In this document: piece after piece, positions 7,558-16,512 of the stretch
How the letters are laid out: every line of letters starts with the position of its first letter
Numbering within the stretch: the first letter of the stretch is position 1
Source: CAZYCC01 sp964645985
GTDB lineage: Bacteria > Bacillota > Clostridia > Oscillospirales > CAG-272
Assembly (NCBI GenBank): GCA_964645985.1
Contig: CAZYCC010000003.1
Span: 1 to 48,970 of the forward strand
DNA length: 48,970 nucleotides
Direction: 5' to 3'
Program-made: the position numbers and the translations under genes
Notes under the pieces: model-generated
What the model was told of the DNA's origin: nothing
The model's input: only the letters and a program-made list of their open reading frames with translations
Databases searched by the model: none

Positions 7558-9369
7558 ATGAAAAAAGGCAATATCATCCTTATCGTACTGCTCGCCGCGG
7601 TGTGCATCGGCGGTTGGGTCGCGGTTTTCTCCGGCGCGCTCTCGCAGAAGAGCGAGGTCGATGTGCTCACCGAACAGGGGGACGACTGGGTGGGGGATGG
7701 GCTGTATCAGCGCGCAATCGGCGCGTATCAAGACGCGATCGCCATCGAGGGCAGGGAAGAGCTCTACGAGAAAACGATGAAGGCGTTTGATCTGCGGCTC
7801 GCCGAGGCGCCGGGAGACACCTTCGGCGACTATCTTGATTTTATCGGCAAGGCGACGAGCGCCTACCCCGCGAATCACGACCTCGTCGACCGCGCGATTG
7901 AGCTCTATACGCAAGACGAGGACGTTGAAGGGGTCTACAACGTCACGCGGCGCGCCATCGCCGCGGGGTACGACTCCAAGGAAATCAAGGGGCAAATGCG
8001 CGCGGCGCAGTACGCCTACACGCTGGACGGAGAATATGCCTCGCTCCTTCCTAGCGCGGAAGGGAGCTATGCCGTTTTAACCGATAGAGGAGAAGACGGC
8101 GCGCTCTGGAGCTTTCTCTCGGCGGAGGGGGAGGCGGGGGAAGGCAGCTATGAACGGGTCGGGCCGCGCAACGCAGACGGCATCGCCGTCTACACCGGCG
8201 CGGAGGACATCCCCGAGGGTGAGAGCCGCTTGATCGACGGGGAGGGTACGGTCCTTGGGATTTTCAAGGGAAAAGTCGAGCAGGCGGGACTGTTCTCGGA
8301 GGGGCTGATAGCGGTGAAGCTCGAGGGGGAGGACAAGTTTACCTATTACGATGAGTTTGCACGCAAGGTTTTCGGCGGGTTCGCGCAGGCGTCCGCCTTC
8401 CAAGAGGGATACGCCGCCGTGCAGAAGGGCAGCGACTGGATGCTCATCGACCGAGAGGGGGAGCGCGCGTCGGATAAATTCGATGAGGTAGTTCTAAGCG
8501 AGCGCGGGGAGTACCTTACGGGAGGGCTTTTCCTCGCGAAGACCGGCAAGAGCGAGTACACCTTCTTTGATATAAAGCAAAAGGAGAAGGGGCACTTCAC
8601 CGCCGACGAGGCGGACGCATACTACGGCGATGACCTCGTCGCTTTCCGCAAGGGAGACGAGTGGGGGTATGTCAACACGAAGGGCGAGGTTATTCACAAG
8701 GCAAAGTTCGCCGGGGCGAAGAGCTTTTCCGGGGGGCTGGGCGCCGTTTTCGACGGGGAAAAATGGGGTTTCCTGCGCCACGACGGGGAGATCGCGATTC
8801 CCTACACTTTCCGCGATGCCGGGTACTTCACGGTGACCGACGAGCGCGCTTTCTGCCCGGTGCGCACCGACTTTCCGCCGGCGGCCTCCTCCGGGGATGT
8901 GACCTCGCTTGTTATCCCGCTCGATGAGGAGCGGGTAGAGGCGACGGCGCCGGAGGACGGAAGTGACACGGGCGGAGGTCTAACAGGCGAGACACCGGTC
9001 GCCGGGAGCGAGGCCTCCGGCGATGCTCTGGTAAGCGAGGAAATTGTGCCCGACCCCGAGCCCGCCACGAGCGAGGACGCCCCCTCGGGCGGCGGAGAGC
9101 AGCCGCCATCCGATGGCGAGGGCTCCGGCGAAGTACCGCCGGATGAACCCATAGAGCCGGTCGAACCGGATGATACGGATAATCCGGATAATCCGAGCGA
9201 AGCGCTGCCCGATGAGGCGAGCGGCGAGGACACCCCGTCCGGCGGCGAGGCGCCGGTGGAGCCGGACGAGCCGGTAGAACCGGACGAACCGGTGGAGCCG
9301 AATCTGCCGCAGGAAACTCCGACCTTCAAATTTCTCGAGCTCGTTCTCGGAATGCGCCCCGAGGAGTGA
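7558..9369 (+). CDS. Membrane-anchored WG-repeat protein with acidic Pro-rich tail
   Basis: A 603-residue protein with an N-terminal anchor (MKKGN then about 20 hydrophobic residues), an early TPR-like helical part (about 35-165) and a beta-rich region. At least two clear WG repeats lie there (DEWGYVNTKGEVI near 366 and EKWGFLRHDGEIAIP near 400), with weaker ones before (for example DWMLIDREGE). The last 150 residues are a Pro/Glu/Asp/Gly/Ser tail with repeated EPVEPDEPVEP units, ending in a short hydrophobic segment, FKFLELVLGM. The bulk is predicted outside the cell. Function unknown; WG repeats usually form ligand or protein-binding surfaces. ATG 7558 has no Shine-Dalgarno and follows a pyrimidine-rich leader. 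A terminator-like hairpin follows. The position inside the Tad locus suggests a surface accessory role. Confidence 0.7.
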   Translation: MKKGNIILIVLLAAVCIGGWVAVFSGALSQKSEVDVLTEQGDDWVGDGLYQRAIGAYQDAIAIEGREELYEKTMKAFDLRLAEAPGDTFGDYLDFIGKATSAYPANHDLVDRAIELYTQDEDVEGVYNVTRRAIAAGYDSKEIKGQMRAAQYAYTLDGEYASLLPSAEGSYAVLTDRGEDGALWSFLSAEGEAGEGSYERVGPRNADGIAVYTGAEDIPEGESRLIDGEGTVLGIFKGKVEQAGLFSEGLIAVKLEGEDKFTYYDEFARKVFGGFAQASAFQEGYAAVQKGSDWMLIDREGERASDKFDEVVLSERGEYLTGGLFLAKTGKSEYTFFDIKQKEKGHFTADEADAYYGDDLVAFRKGDEWGYVNTKGEVIHKAKFAGAKSFSGGLGAVFDGEKWGFLRHDGEIAIPYTFRDAGYFTVTDERAFCPVRTDFPPAASSGDVTSLVIPLDEERVEATAPEDGSDTGGGLTGETPVAGSEASGDALVSEEIVPDPEPATSEDAPSGGGEQPPSDGEGSGEVPPDEPIEPVEPDDTDNPDNPSEALPDEASGEDTPSGGEAPVEPDEPVEPDEPVEPNLPQETPTFKFLELVLGMRPEE

Positions 9370-9417
9370 CCGGGCGAGAACAAGCGGCTGAGAATCGAGA
9401 AAACCAAGACATCCCGC

Positions 9418-9439
9418 GCCGCAGGCGGCGGCTTTTATT
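9418..9439 (+). terminator. Probable intrinsic terminator after the WG-repeat gene
   Basis: GCCGC (9418-9422) pairs with GCGGC (9428-9432) around a 5-nt loop, followed directly by TTTTATT. The stem is short but GC-only. It lies between the WG-repeat gene and the LRR lipoprotein gene, so it could attenuate rather than fully stop transcription. Confidence 0.5.
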
Positions 9440-9454
9440 GCAAGGACAATCATT

Positions 9455-10252
9455 ATGACAGGATACGCAAAGCGTCGTTGGGGCAGATGCCTGCTCGCGG
9501 CGCTCGCAATTTGCGCGGCGATCGCCACTCTCTTTTTGCCCGCGTGCGGGCAAAAAGAGGACGGCGCGCCCGCGAGCGATCCCGAACCCTACACCCCGTC
9601 CGGCAACACAGCGGAGGACGACGGGTTCTTTCTCTGGTCGGATGAGCGCGAGGGGAGGATTATGGGGTACACCGAGGAAGGGCGAAAGCAGACCGAAATC
9701 GTTGTCCCGGAGAGCTGCACCGANNNNNNNNNNNNNNNNNNNNNNNNNNNNNNNNNNNNNNNNNNNNNNNNNNNNNNNNNNNNNNNNNNNNNNNNNNNNN
9801 NNNNNNNNNNNNNNNNNNNNNNNACGGTAACGCTGCATGAGGGTCTGGAAGTCCTCGGCAACAGCGCGTTCTGGGGCTGCTCCTCGCTGCAGAAGATTAC
9901 CCCACCCGATTCTCTTACGACCATTGACGATATTGCGTTTAAGGGGTGCGAATCACTCGCCTCTGTGACGTTCGGGGACGGCCTTCAGACCATCGGCGAG
10001 CGGGCGTTCGAGGGGTGCCAAGCTCTCACGAGCGTCACGCTCCCGGAGGGCGTTACTTCTCTTGGCGAGGGGGCGTTCACGCTCTGCGGCAAGCTCGCGG
10101 AGGTGTCGCTGCCCGAGAGCCTCACGGAAATAGGCGACAGGGCTTTCCCCGGCGATCACGAGCTGAAAATAACGCTGACAAAAGGCAGCGTCGCCGACAG
10201 CCGTGTCGATGAGCTTGCCGGGAGCGAGTATTTCCGGAAAAACTATCGGTAA
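9455..10252 (+). CDS. BspA-type leucine-rich-repeat lipoprotein (internal gap)
   Basis: Surface lipoprotein: the signal peptide ends in a lipobox LFLPAC-G with lipidated Cys near residue 30, then a short acidic linker. Residues after about 125 form BspA/LRR_5 repeats of about 23 residues with the pattern L..I...AF.GC..L..V.LP; four are visible (GNSAFWGC, DDIAFKGC, GERAFEGC, GEGAFTLC), with a degenerate fifth. A 100-N gap (9724-9823) removes an unknown number of upstream repeats; the frame happens to be kept across it. Start ATG 9455 has AAGGA about 9 bases upstream. Such repeats in gut bacteria usually mediate adhesion or protein binding. It sits eight bases before the TadE-like gene, so it is probably co-transcribed with the pseudopilins. 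Confidence 0.8.
   Translation: MTGYAKRRWGRCLLAALAICAAIATLFLPACGQKEDGAPASDPEPYTPSGNTAEDDGFFLWSDEREGRIMGYTEEGRKQTEIVVPESCTXXXXXXXXXXXXXXXXXXXXXXXXXXXXXXXXXXTVTLHEGLEVLGNSAFWGCSSLQKITPPDSLTTIDDIAFKGCESLASVTFGDGLQTIGERAFEGCQALTSVTLPEGVTSLGEGAFTLCGKLAEVSLPESLTEIGDRAFPGDHELKITLTKGSVADSRVDELAGSEYFRKNYR
9724..9823. other. Assembly gap (100 N) inside the LRR gene
   Basis: Exactly 100 Ns, a standard scaffold placeholder. It falls where tandem LRR repeats would be expected, a plausible cause of the assembly break. Confidence 0.95.
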
Positions 10253-10260
10253 GCGGCAAA

Positions 10261-10974
10261 ATGAAAAGTTCAATTGCGGGAAAAAGGATAATGGAAGCGG
10301 AAAAGAGAAGGAAAAGAGCGGGCGGCGAGGGGGAGAGCGGGGAAATTATGCTGGAGGCGGTGATCATCCTCGTTCCGGTGCTGGTTTTGCTCTTCGCGAT
10401 GCTCAGCCTGTCTTTCCTTTTTTACGAGGAGGCGGTGATGAACACCGTGGCGAACGAGATCGCATCGGAGGTCGCGCGAAACTTTAAATTTCCGAATTTG
10501 CCGATGGACGATCACGATGTCGCCTATCAAAAGAGCAACCTCACCGGAACCGAAAAATATCGGATGTCCTTTCGCAAAGGGACGATTGCGACCAAGCAGG
10601 GAACACGCGCGGCAAATTATCTGGGCGATCGCCTGAAGTTGTCCAGCCTCGGTCTTCACCCGCAGGCGCCGGACATCAGCACCGAGGTACATTTCACCGG
10701 AATCGGTCGCGCATATGTCAAAGTGAAAGTTTCACGAAAGACCGACTTTTTCCTCAGCGGGATTCTCGATATGGTCGGGGTAAGCGAGCAAAGTCCTCTC
10801 TTCTCTGCGACCGCCTATGCGGAATGTACCGACTTTACCGAATACGCATCGATGACAAACTTCAATCTTTACCTATCGGAAGAAGTATTAGACCCGGTTG
10901 CCGGACCATTCGGCAGTTTATACAAAAGTGTAAAAAATCTCGTCTATGCGGTAAAGGATCTTCTCGACTTGTAA
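10261..10974 (+). CDS. TadE-like pseudopilin
   Basis: A 237-residue protein with a basic, charged N-terminus (about 1-25), then GESGEIMLEAVIILVPVL, the class III/TadE pattern in which Glu near +5 of a hydrophobic helix follows the prepilin peptidase site (probable cleavage before EIMLEA). One membrane helix (about 32-55) is followed by an extracytoplasmic beta-rich domain. Start: ATG 10261 lies 8 bases after the lipoprotein stop with only a weak ribosome site; ATG 10291, behind AAAAGGA, is an equally good alternative and would shorten the product by 10 residues. Probably a minor or tip component of the Tad pilus. Confidence 0.75.
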   Translation: MKSSIAGKRIMEAEKRRKRAGGEGESGEIMLEAVIILVPVLVLLFAMLSLSFLFYEEAVMNTVANEIASEVARNFKFPNLPMDDHDVAYQKSNLTGTEKYRMSFRKGTIATKQGTRAANYLGDRLKLSSLGLHPQAPDISTEVHFTGIGRAYVKVKVSRKTDFFLSGILDMVGVSEQSPLFSATAYAECTDFTEYASMTNFNLYLSEEVLDPVAGPFGSLYKSVKNLVYAVKDLLDL

Positions 10975-11000
10975 AATGAAAAGATAGCGGCGGACGATCT

Positions 11001-12134
11001 TTGGCAATGAACCGAATAGACCACGGGAGCAAACCCATGCAAGAAGAGCGGCAGCAAAAGCAAGAACATAAAAAGCAAAAGGCGGCAGGGATGAGGCGTG
11101 GCCTAACCGAGAAGGGCAAAAAGAAACTGATTCACGCGGTGGAGGGTTCGATCTCGATCCTGCTCTGCCTTGTTTTAACGCCTTTTATCACGGTTGCGCT
11201 CGGACTTGTCGAGTATGCGCGCTATCAGCAGGTGATTGAGCTCACCGAGGAAATTTTCGAGCTCACCGGCGTTTCTGCGCTCTCTTCCTACGACCCTTAT
11301 ATCCACCAGCGCTTCGGTTTCCTCGCGGCGGCGCAGGACAGCCTCGGGGGAGACTATGACACTATTCTCACCGACAACGCCGCGCTCCTCGGCAAGCAGA
11401 TTTCCATCGCAAACCCGGCAATAACCGGCAGCCTACCGATTAGCGACCAAGAAATTCTGAAAAAGCAGCTGCTCGACTTTAGCGAGCTCACCGTCCCCGC
11501 CGCCGTCCTCGCGGAGGATCTGCAGCTGAACGAACTTCTCGCGAAGCTCTCGAACTTTACGGCATTCTCTAAAATATCGAATGTCGTGGACGGCCTTTCC
11601 AATGTGACCGACAAAGTGAAAACTGCAGTAGACAACTTAAAAGCGCTTAAAGAAGCAATTTTCGGATATGAGAATTTCATCGGAATTAAAAGCGGAGGGC
11701 TCATAAATGCCATTGAAGATGCAAAAAACAAGGCGAAAAGCCTGACGGAAAAAGCAGGATTGTTTTTTCAAAAACTAGTAGAAGGCGGCAAGTATATGCA
11801 GCCCGAAAGCGCGACTTTGCCAATGGAACCCGCCAGCAGCAGCAATGGCGCAGAGCCGTCTCCGATCGAACAGATGATGGCAGATTTCATCAACGATTCG
11901 AGCGGATTAACAACTGATCTTGTCAACCTTTTCAAGGAAGCTGATGCGTTCAAAACCAGTTTGACGACTGTTCAATCATGCGCAGAAGATGTTATAGCAA
12001 AGTTTAGCGCGTTCAAAACATCTGTAAACGATGCCAAAACCGCGCTTAATTCACTCGTAAGCTCCAACGAAAGCACAAGTGACAACCCGGTCGATAATAC
12101 NNNNNNNNNNCAAAAAAATAAAATAGTGAAATAG
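11001..12134 (+). CDS. DUF5702/TadG-like pilus protein, N-terminal part (broken at gap)
   Basis: The cytoplasmic basic start (about 1-45) is followed by a membrane helix with GSISILLCLVLTPFITVALG and then EYARYQQVIE. This is the typical opening of DUF5702/TadG-like proteins of Clostridial Tad loci, where a pilin-like helix is followed by a long extracytoplasmic part. Beyond residue 160 the sequence is helical and rich in Lys, Asn, Ser and Leu (coiled-coil-like). Coding sequence stays open to the 10-N gap at 12101-12110; the few codons after it, ending in TAG 12132-12134, are probably an artefact, because the frame beginning at 12122 carries on the same kind of protein. ATG 11001 is 26 bases after the TadE gene. 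The real protein is probably about 950 or more residues. Confidence 0.7.
   Translation: MAMNRIDHGSKPMQEERQQKQEHKKQKAAGMRRGLTEKGKKKLIHAVEGSISILLCLVLTPFITVALGLVEYARYQQVIELTEEIFELTGVSALSSYDPYIHQRFGFLAAAQDSLGGDYDTILTDNAALLGKQISIANPAITGSLPISDQEILKKQLLDFSELTVPAAVLAEDLQLNELLAKLSNFTAFSKISNVVDGLSNVTDKVKTAVDNLKALKEAIFGYENFIGIKSGGLINAIEDAKNKAKSLTEKAGLFFQKLVEGGKYMQPESATLPMEPASSSNGAEPSPIEQMMADFINDSSGLTTDLVNLFKEADAFKTSLTTVQSCAEDVIAKFSAFKTSVNDAKTALNSLVSSNESTSDNPVDNXXXXQKNKIVK
12101..12110. other. Assembly gap (10 N) in the DUF5702-like gene
   Basis: After the Ns the sequence is A-rich and has a stop in every frame within 24 bases (TAA 12119, TAG 12124, TAG 12132), as expected for a poor contig end. Confidence 0.95.
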
Positions 12135-13842
12135 ATGATGCACTCAAAGAATTGGAAAAATCTATAACTGGCAGTTTGAAATCTCTTGAGGATGGTGTAG
12201 TTGACGAGATAAAAGAAAAAGCAACAAATATTATCACTAAAGTATTAAATAGCTTTAACCTATCGGGAGAAGTCAGCAAATATTCTGACATCGTAAGCGG
12301 AAATTACTTCACTCTACCGCTCAGTGAGAGCGCAAAAAATGACTTGCTAAATCTCTTTAAAACGGTGCAAAAGGCTCACGATGAAAACCCCGGAAGTACA
12401 GGGCCTGCTCTTCTTGACGGACTAAAAAATTTTTTATTAAGCAAAGATTTAGTTCCGAAGTTCACAATTACATCAGATAATTTGTCTTCCTTAGAAAATC
12501 AAATCAATGAGATTGTTGGAGATGCTCTCAATAAAATAAAAACTGATACGGAAAAAAGCGCGTTAGATATAATTACACAGATCATCGACACAGTAAGAAC
12601 ACTCTTTGAACTCGACGTCTTTTATGAACCGGTTCTTAATTCTGCGGTCACCTTGAGCGATACGGCAGATAGTCCGTATCAAGCCTTTCTGGAAGCCATC
12701 GGAACGTTTTTTGAGGCGATCGAAAAAGTAAAAGGTGCATTCACAGACAGCGGCTTTAATCTCTTTAAAAAACTCGGCGACCTATTAACCGGTGTAGGAG
12801 ATTTCTTTAAATCTGTCGGTCAAATGTTTACCTCCATATTTGGGATCATCAATTCAAAGATATCCGGGATTATATCTCTCGGATCAGACTTGGCCCAAGG
12901 GGATTTATTCGAACGGTTGCTCATCTCCGGCTATATGCGCCATAATATGCCTTGCCGAACAGATGTGCCAAATGAAGCCTTGGAAGCAGATGATCTGAAC
13001 GCAAATGTTATTCTTGAAAACGAGGGGCTAACGGGTATGAAATATCAGAGCATCGCGAGACCTCCGTCATTCAGTTTTAAAAGCGAAGTTGATGATAAAG
13101 ATTTTACAGAGCTTCACGATTTAGTTCAACAACTGCAAAACGGCGCCGGCAGCGCCCCGATGTTTAAAGGCGCGGAGCTGGAATACATCAACATCGGAAC
13201 ATACTCGGAAATCGCAAACCAGGTCTTTACCTTTATGGACATCTATTTTTTAAGACTGCTGCTTGATTTCCCCTCTGTTTTTATGGACGGAGAAGTGGCG
13301 GGTCTTGCCGGCGCAGCGAGCATTGCCTGCTGGGCGGTGTACCTCATCTATATTCTTGTTGAACCATTCCTAGATACCTTGTTGCTCGTAAATGGCGGTA
13401 AGGTGCCGTTGATTCGCACGGATTGCTATTTAACTCCGTCTAGAATTGGTTCATATTTGAGCAATCTTGGCAATGAGGTTCTTAGTCCAGAATTGAAAAC
13501 TGAATTAGAATCTGCAGCAAAGAAAAATACGTATACAGATTCCGCTGGTTCTACTCCTGAATTATCAAGTAGCAATGATGCATACTCCCTCGGCGATGGG
13601 GGGGTGATGGATATTGACTACAAAACCACTTTGTTCATTGTGATGTTTCTCTTTACGAAACCGGATGATCAAATCAATCGTTTGAAAAACCTCATGACCT
13701 TGGAGTGTAGCCTCAATTACAAGGACAGCATCCCGGGGTATTCGCTCGACAAGGCGTACACCACCGTGCGAATAAGCGGAGATGTCACCTTCCAACCCTT
13801 CTTTGATCTCGGCATCGCCTCGGGCGGGAGCTCCTCCATTTT
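12122..13842 (+). CDS. DUF5702/TadG-like pilus protein, C-terminal part (both ends incomplete)
   Basis: An open frame from 12122 (NSEIDDALKELEKS...) to the 100-N gap at 13843, with no good start of its own (first initiator-like codon TTG 12152, no ribosome site). It continues the coiled-coil-like region of the previous feature and contains two hydrophobic stretches near nt 13230-13370. It then shows the DUF5702 ending: YKTTLFIVMFLF, then a segment with RLKNLMTLECSLNY and a beta-rich part ending VTFQPFFDL just before the gap. I read it as the second half of the gene starting at 11001, split by a mis-sized gap or contig-end errors. A real frameshift is the alternative. The region is visibly more AT-rich than its neighbours. 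Only a few tens of residues should be missing at the C-terminus. Confidence 0.7.
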
Positions 13843-13942
13843 NNNNNNNNNNNNNNNNNNNNNNNNNNNNNNNNNNNNNNNNNNNNNNNNNNNNNNNNNN
13901 NNNNNNNNNNNNNNNNNNNNNNNNNNNNNNNNNNNNNNNNNN
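13843..13942. other. Assembly gap (100 N)
   Basis: Placeholder gap that hides the end of the DUF5702-like gene and the start of the second TadE-like gene. Confidence 0.95.
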
Positions 13943-14489
13943 GGCGCGCGGGGAGAGCGGGTCGCTTACGCTAGAAGCCTGCATCGTCGTGCCGGTTTTC
14001 ATTTTCCTGATGCTCTTTGTTAACGGGATCTTCGTTCTGTTTATGGGGCAGCAGGTGGTCTCGCACGCCCTCCTGCAGAGCGCGAAGAGCATGGCGCTCG
14101 ACGCATATTCCGCCGATCGAGTCACCGATAACGCCGAAGTTGCAGAGATGTTCACCGACATTTTCGGGTTCGTGAGCGGGGGAAACGATTATTTCTCCAC
14201 GAAAAAATGGTATGCCGAAGGTGAGGCGGGCTCAGATGAGATCAATGAGATCGCGAAAAATCGCTTCAAGGCGTATCTGCGGGGAGGCAGCTCGGACGAT
14301 CTGCTGCGCGTCGTCGGCATCAAAGACGGGGTCGGCGGGATGGTCTTTCAAGCGAGCGTCAGCGACGACAATATTTTGCAAATCGATGTCACCTACACGC
14401 AGGACTTCGTCTTCAATGCGTGGGGCATCGGCTCCTCCGAGCGCACGCAGACGGTGAAGGTCAAATTGTTTCGGTATTTGGAGACCTGA
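13943..14489 (+). CDS. Second TadE-like pseudopilin (5' end lost in gap)
   Basis: The first readable codons give ARGESGSLTLEACIVVPVF, the TadE signature: a Gly-Ser-leader end, Glu at about +5, and a single hydrophobic helix with FIFLMLFVNGIFVLFMG. This is followed by about 150 residues of extracytoplasmic domain ending FRYLET. The start codon is inside the 100-N gap; probably only 10-20 residues are missing. It is paralogous in architecture to the TadE-like protein at 10261 (both have GESG before the helix). Together with the DUF5702-like protein they make the usual TadE/TadG set. Confidence 0.78.
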
Positions 14490-14563
14490 TCGCCGCGCGT
14501 ATCGCGAGAAAAAGCGCGGCAAAATCGGCACCTGCCGGTGCGTGAGAGGAGAGAAGGGAAAAT

Positions 14564-16243
14564 ATGCGTATGAATTTTCGCAGCGAACACGAGGGAACCA
14601 CCACCTTCTTAGTTTACGATTTGCGTGAGGATGATAAGATCGATCGCGTCAGCCTCGGGATGATCGTCAACAACAAAATCCCCGGTATCGCGAACACCAT
14701 CTACACGACGATGGACGAGCGGCGGTTCCTCAAGTACAACGTCACCTCTAAGGTTTCGCTCGCGCAGTATTTCACCGGCGCGGTCAGTAAGCGGCGCCTG
14801 CTAAGCGTGCTCTCCGGGATAACCGAGGGTCTTCTCTCGGCGGAAGACTATATGATCGATCCGCAGATGCTCCTCTTAGATAAAGAGACCATCTTCGCGG
14901 ACGTGTCGACCGGGGAGACGGTGCTGCTCTGTCTGCCTATCTTCCCCCGGCAGGGCAGCGAGAAAAAAGACCTGCTCACTTTCTTTAAGAATCTCATCTT
15001 CAACATCCAATACGATGCGAGTGAGAGCTCGGAGCACGTGACGGCGATCATTAACTACCTCAACAGCACGCCCACCATCTCCCTATCCGATTTTCGCAAG
15101 CTTCTTAACCGTCTCACTCACCCGGGGGCGCAGGCGCAGCACACGCCGAGCGTGAGCGCGCCCGAGGCGGCGCATAGCGGGGTTTCGGTTCTCCGCGCCG
15201 CGCCCGCCGCGCCGCAGGCGCCGGCGTCCGCTCCGGTTCGGCAGGCAGCTCCTCCCGCGCGCCCCACCACTCCTGCCGCGCCCTCGCCGCGCCCGTATAC
15301 CCCGCCGGCAGCCCCGCCGCAGCGCCCCGCGGTACAGACCCCACCCGCTCCGCAGAACATTCCGCGCGCACCGGGAGCAAAAGGCGGCGCCGCGAACCCC
15401 GGCTATGCCGTCCCGGGGAAGAGCGGCCCCGCGCCGATTTCCTCAAACCCTCCCGCAGGAGATGCCGCGGGCGGGGAAAGCATCAGTTTCTTTTACCTGA
15501 TGCAGCATTACAACAAAGAAAATGCCTCCGCTTATAAAGCGCAAAAAGAGGCGAAAAAGTCGGGCGGCAAATCCAAGCAGCAAAGCGCTCCGCCCGCTGC
15601 CCCCGCCGCTGGATATGCCGCTCCGGGTGCGCAAACTCCTCCCGCGACCTACGCCGCGCGCCCTGCCACGCCCCCTGCCGCGGGAAGCTATCCTCCACGC
15701 GCCGGGGCTTCGCCGGTGCAGCCAATGCAGCCGGCGCGACCGGGTCAACCTGTGCAGCCGATGCGGCCGGTACAGCCGGTGCAACCTGTGCGGCCGGTTC
15801 AACCTGTGCAGCCTGTGACACCGCCTCCTCGGCCCTACACGCCGTCTGCCCCCGCCGCGAGTGGGAACTTCGGCGAGACCATCGTTCTCACGGGGGGTCT
15901 GGGGAGCGGAAATACTGTCCAGCTTGACAAAGCAAAGCGCGGCGCGCCGACGCCGATTCTCGTGCGACGCAAGAACGGCGAGCGCATTCCCATCAATCGC
16001 TCGCCCTTCAAAATCGGCAAAGAGCGCAGCTACGTCGATTATTTTGTCTCGGACAATACGGCGGTGAGCCGCAGTCACGCCTGCATCCTCACGCGCGGCG
16101 GCAGCTACTACATCATCGACACCAACTCCACCAACCACACCTACATTAACGACCGCATTATCGAGAGCAACGTGGAGGTTCCGCTGAACAGCGGCGACCG
16201 CGTGATGCTCGGCGATGAGGAGTTCGTTTTCCAGGTGCTGTAA
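14564..16243 (+). CDS. DUF6382-FHA protein with long Pro/Ala-rich linker
   Basis: 559 residues. The N-terminal domain (about 1-180; begins MRMNFRSEHEGTTTFLVYDL) matches the DUF6382 domain that precedes FHA domains in many Clostridia; its role is not known. A 270-residue Pro/Ala/Gln-rich linker follows, with tandem VQPVRPVQPV-type units (nt 15717-15830). A C-terminal FHA domain (about 465-559) shows FKIGKE, the phosphothreonine-binding SRSHA, and the NSTNHTYIND loop (GT-to-NH change in the usual N.GT.vN). FHA domains bind phosphothreonine, so the protein is the natural reader of the kinase encoded 1 kb downstream. Start ATG 14564 follows a purine-rich AGAGGAGAGAAGGG leader. No membrane segment is evident. 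Confidence 0.85.
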   Translation: MRMNFRSEHEGTTTFLVYDLREDDKIDRVSLGMIVNNKIPGIANTIYTTMDERRFLKYNVTSKVSLAQYFTGAVSKRRLLSVLSGITEGLLSAEDYMIDPQMLLLDKETIFADVSTGETVLLCLPIFPRQGSEKKDLLTFFKNLIFNIQYDASESSEHVTAIINYLNSTPTISLSDFRKLLNRLTHPGAQAQHTPSVSAPEAAHSGVSVLRAAPAAPQAPASAPVRQAAPPARPTTPAAPSPRPYTPPAAPPQRPAVQTPPAPQNIPRAPGAKGGAANPGYAVPGKSGPAPISSNPPAGDAAGGESISFFYLMQHYNKENASAYKAQKEAKKSGGKSKQQSAPPAAPAAGYAAPGAQTPPATYAARPATPPAAGSYPPRAGASPVQPMQPARPGQPVQPMRPVQPVQPVRPVQPVQPVTPPPRPYTPSAPAASGNFGETIVLTGGLGSGNTVQLDKAKRGAPTPILVRRKNGERIPINRSPFKIGKERSYVDYFVSDNTAVSRSHACILTRGGSYYIIDTNSTNHTYINDRIIESNVEVPLNSGDRVMLGDEEFVFQVL

Positions 16244-16260
16244 GCGCGGCGAGAGGGCGG

Positions 16261-16283
16261 CGCTGCCTAAAGGCGGGGCAGCG
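16261..16283 (+). other. Hairpin in the FHA-PP2C intergenic region
   Basis: CGCTGCC (16261-16267) pairs with GGCAGCG (16277-16283) around a 9-nt loop, 18 bases after the FHA stop codon. There is no T-run, so it may be an mRNA stability or attenuation element rather than a terminator. Confidence 0.35.
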
Positions 16284-16340
16284 GCGCGAGAGCGGATCCG
16301 TTCTGCGTACCCGGCGCTCTGCGATAACCGCTGCGCAATC

Positions 16341-16357
16341 TGCCCCCATCGGGGGCA
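16341..16357 (+). other. Perfect 7-bp GC hairpin before the PP2C gene
   Basis: TGCCCCC (16341-16347) and GGGGGCA (16351-16357) surround ATC. Together with the hairpin at 16261 it makes the 269-base FHA-PP2C gap structured. No T-run follows. Confidence 0.35.
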
Positions 16358-16512
16358 ATCGCGCGCGGGCGCGGCAGATCGGAGAGGTGGGGCCAAGGCG
16401 CCGTGCGGCAGCGCCGAGCACGAGCGAGGGGTTCTGCAAGTCGCTCGCAAAGGCGGCGCGGGAGGCTCCCGCCGGTTATTTGCGGGGAGATCGAAAGGAG
16501 GCGGGTTTACGC

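Noticed and set aside
13943..14023. Reading the DUF5702-like frame through the 100-N gap to a stop at 14023
   Set aside because: After the gap that frame is the wrong one for the clear TadE-like protein; the gap length is a placeholder.
15717..15830. Short tandem repeats as a CRISPR array
   Set aside because: They are coding QPV repeats without unique spacers of constant length.
15443..16450. 335-codon minus-strand frame opposite the FHA gene
   Set aside because: It mirrors the FHA and Pro-rich coding region; Arg/His-rich low complexity with no motif.
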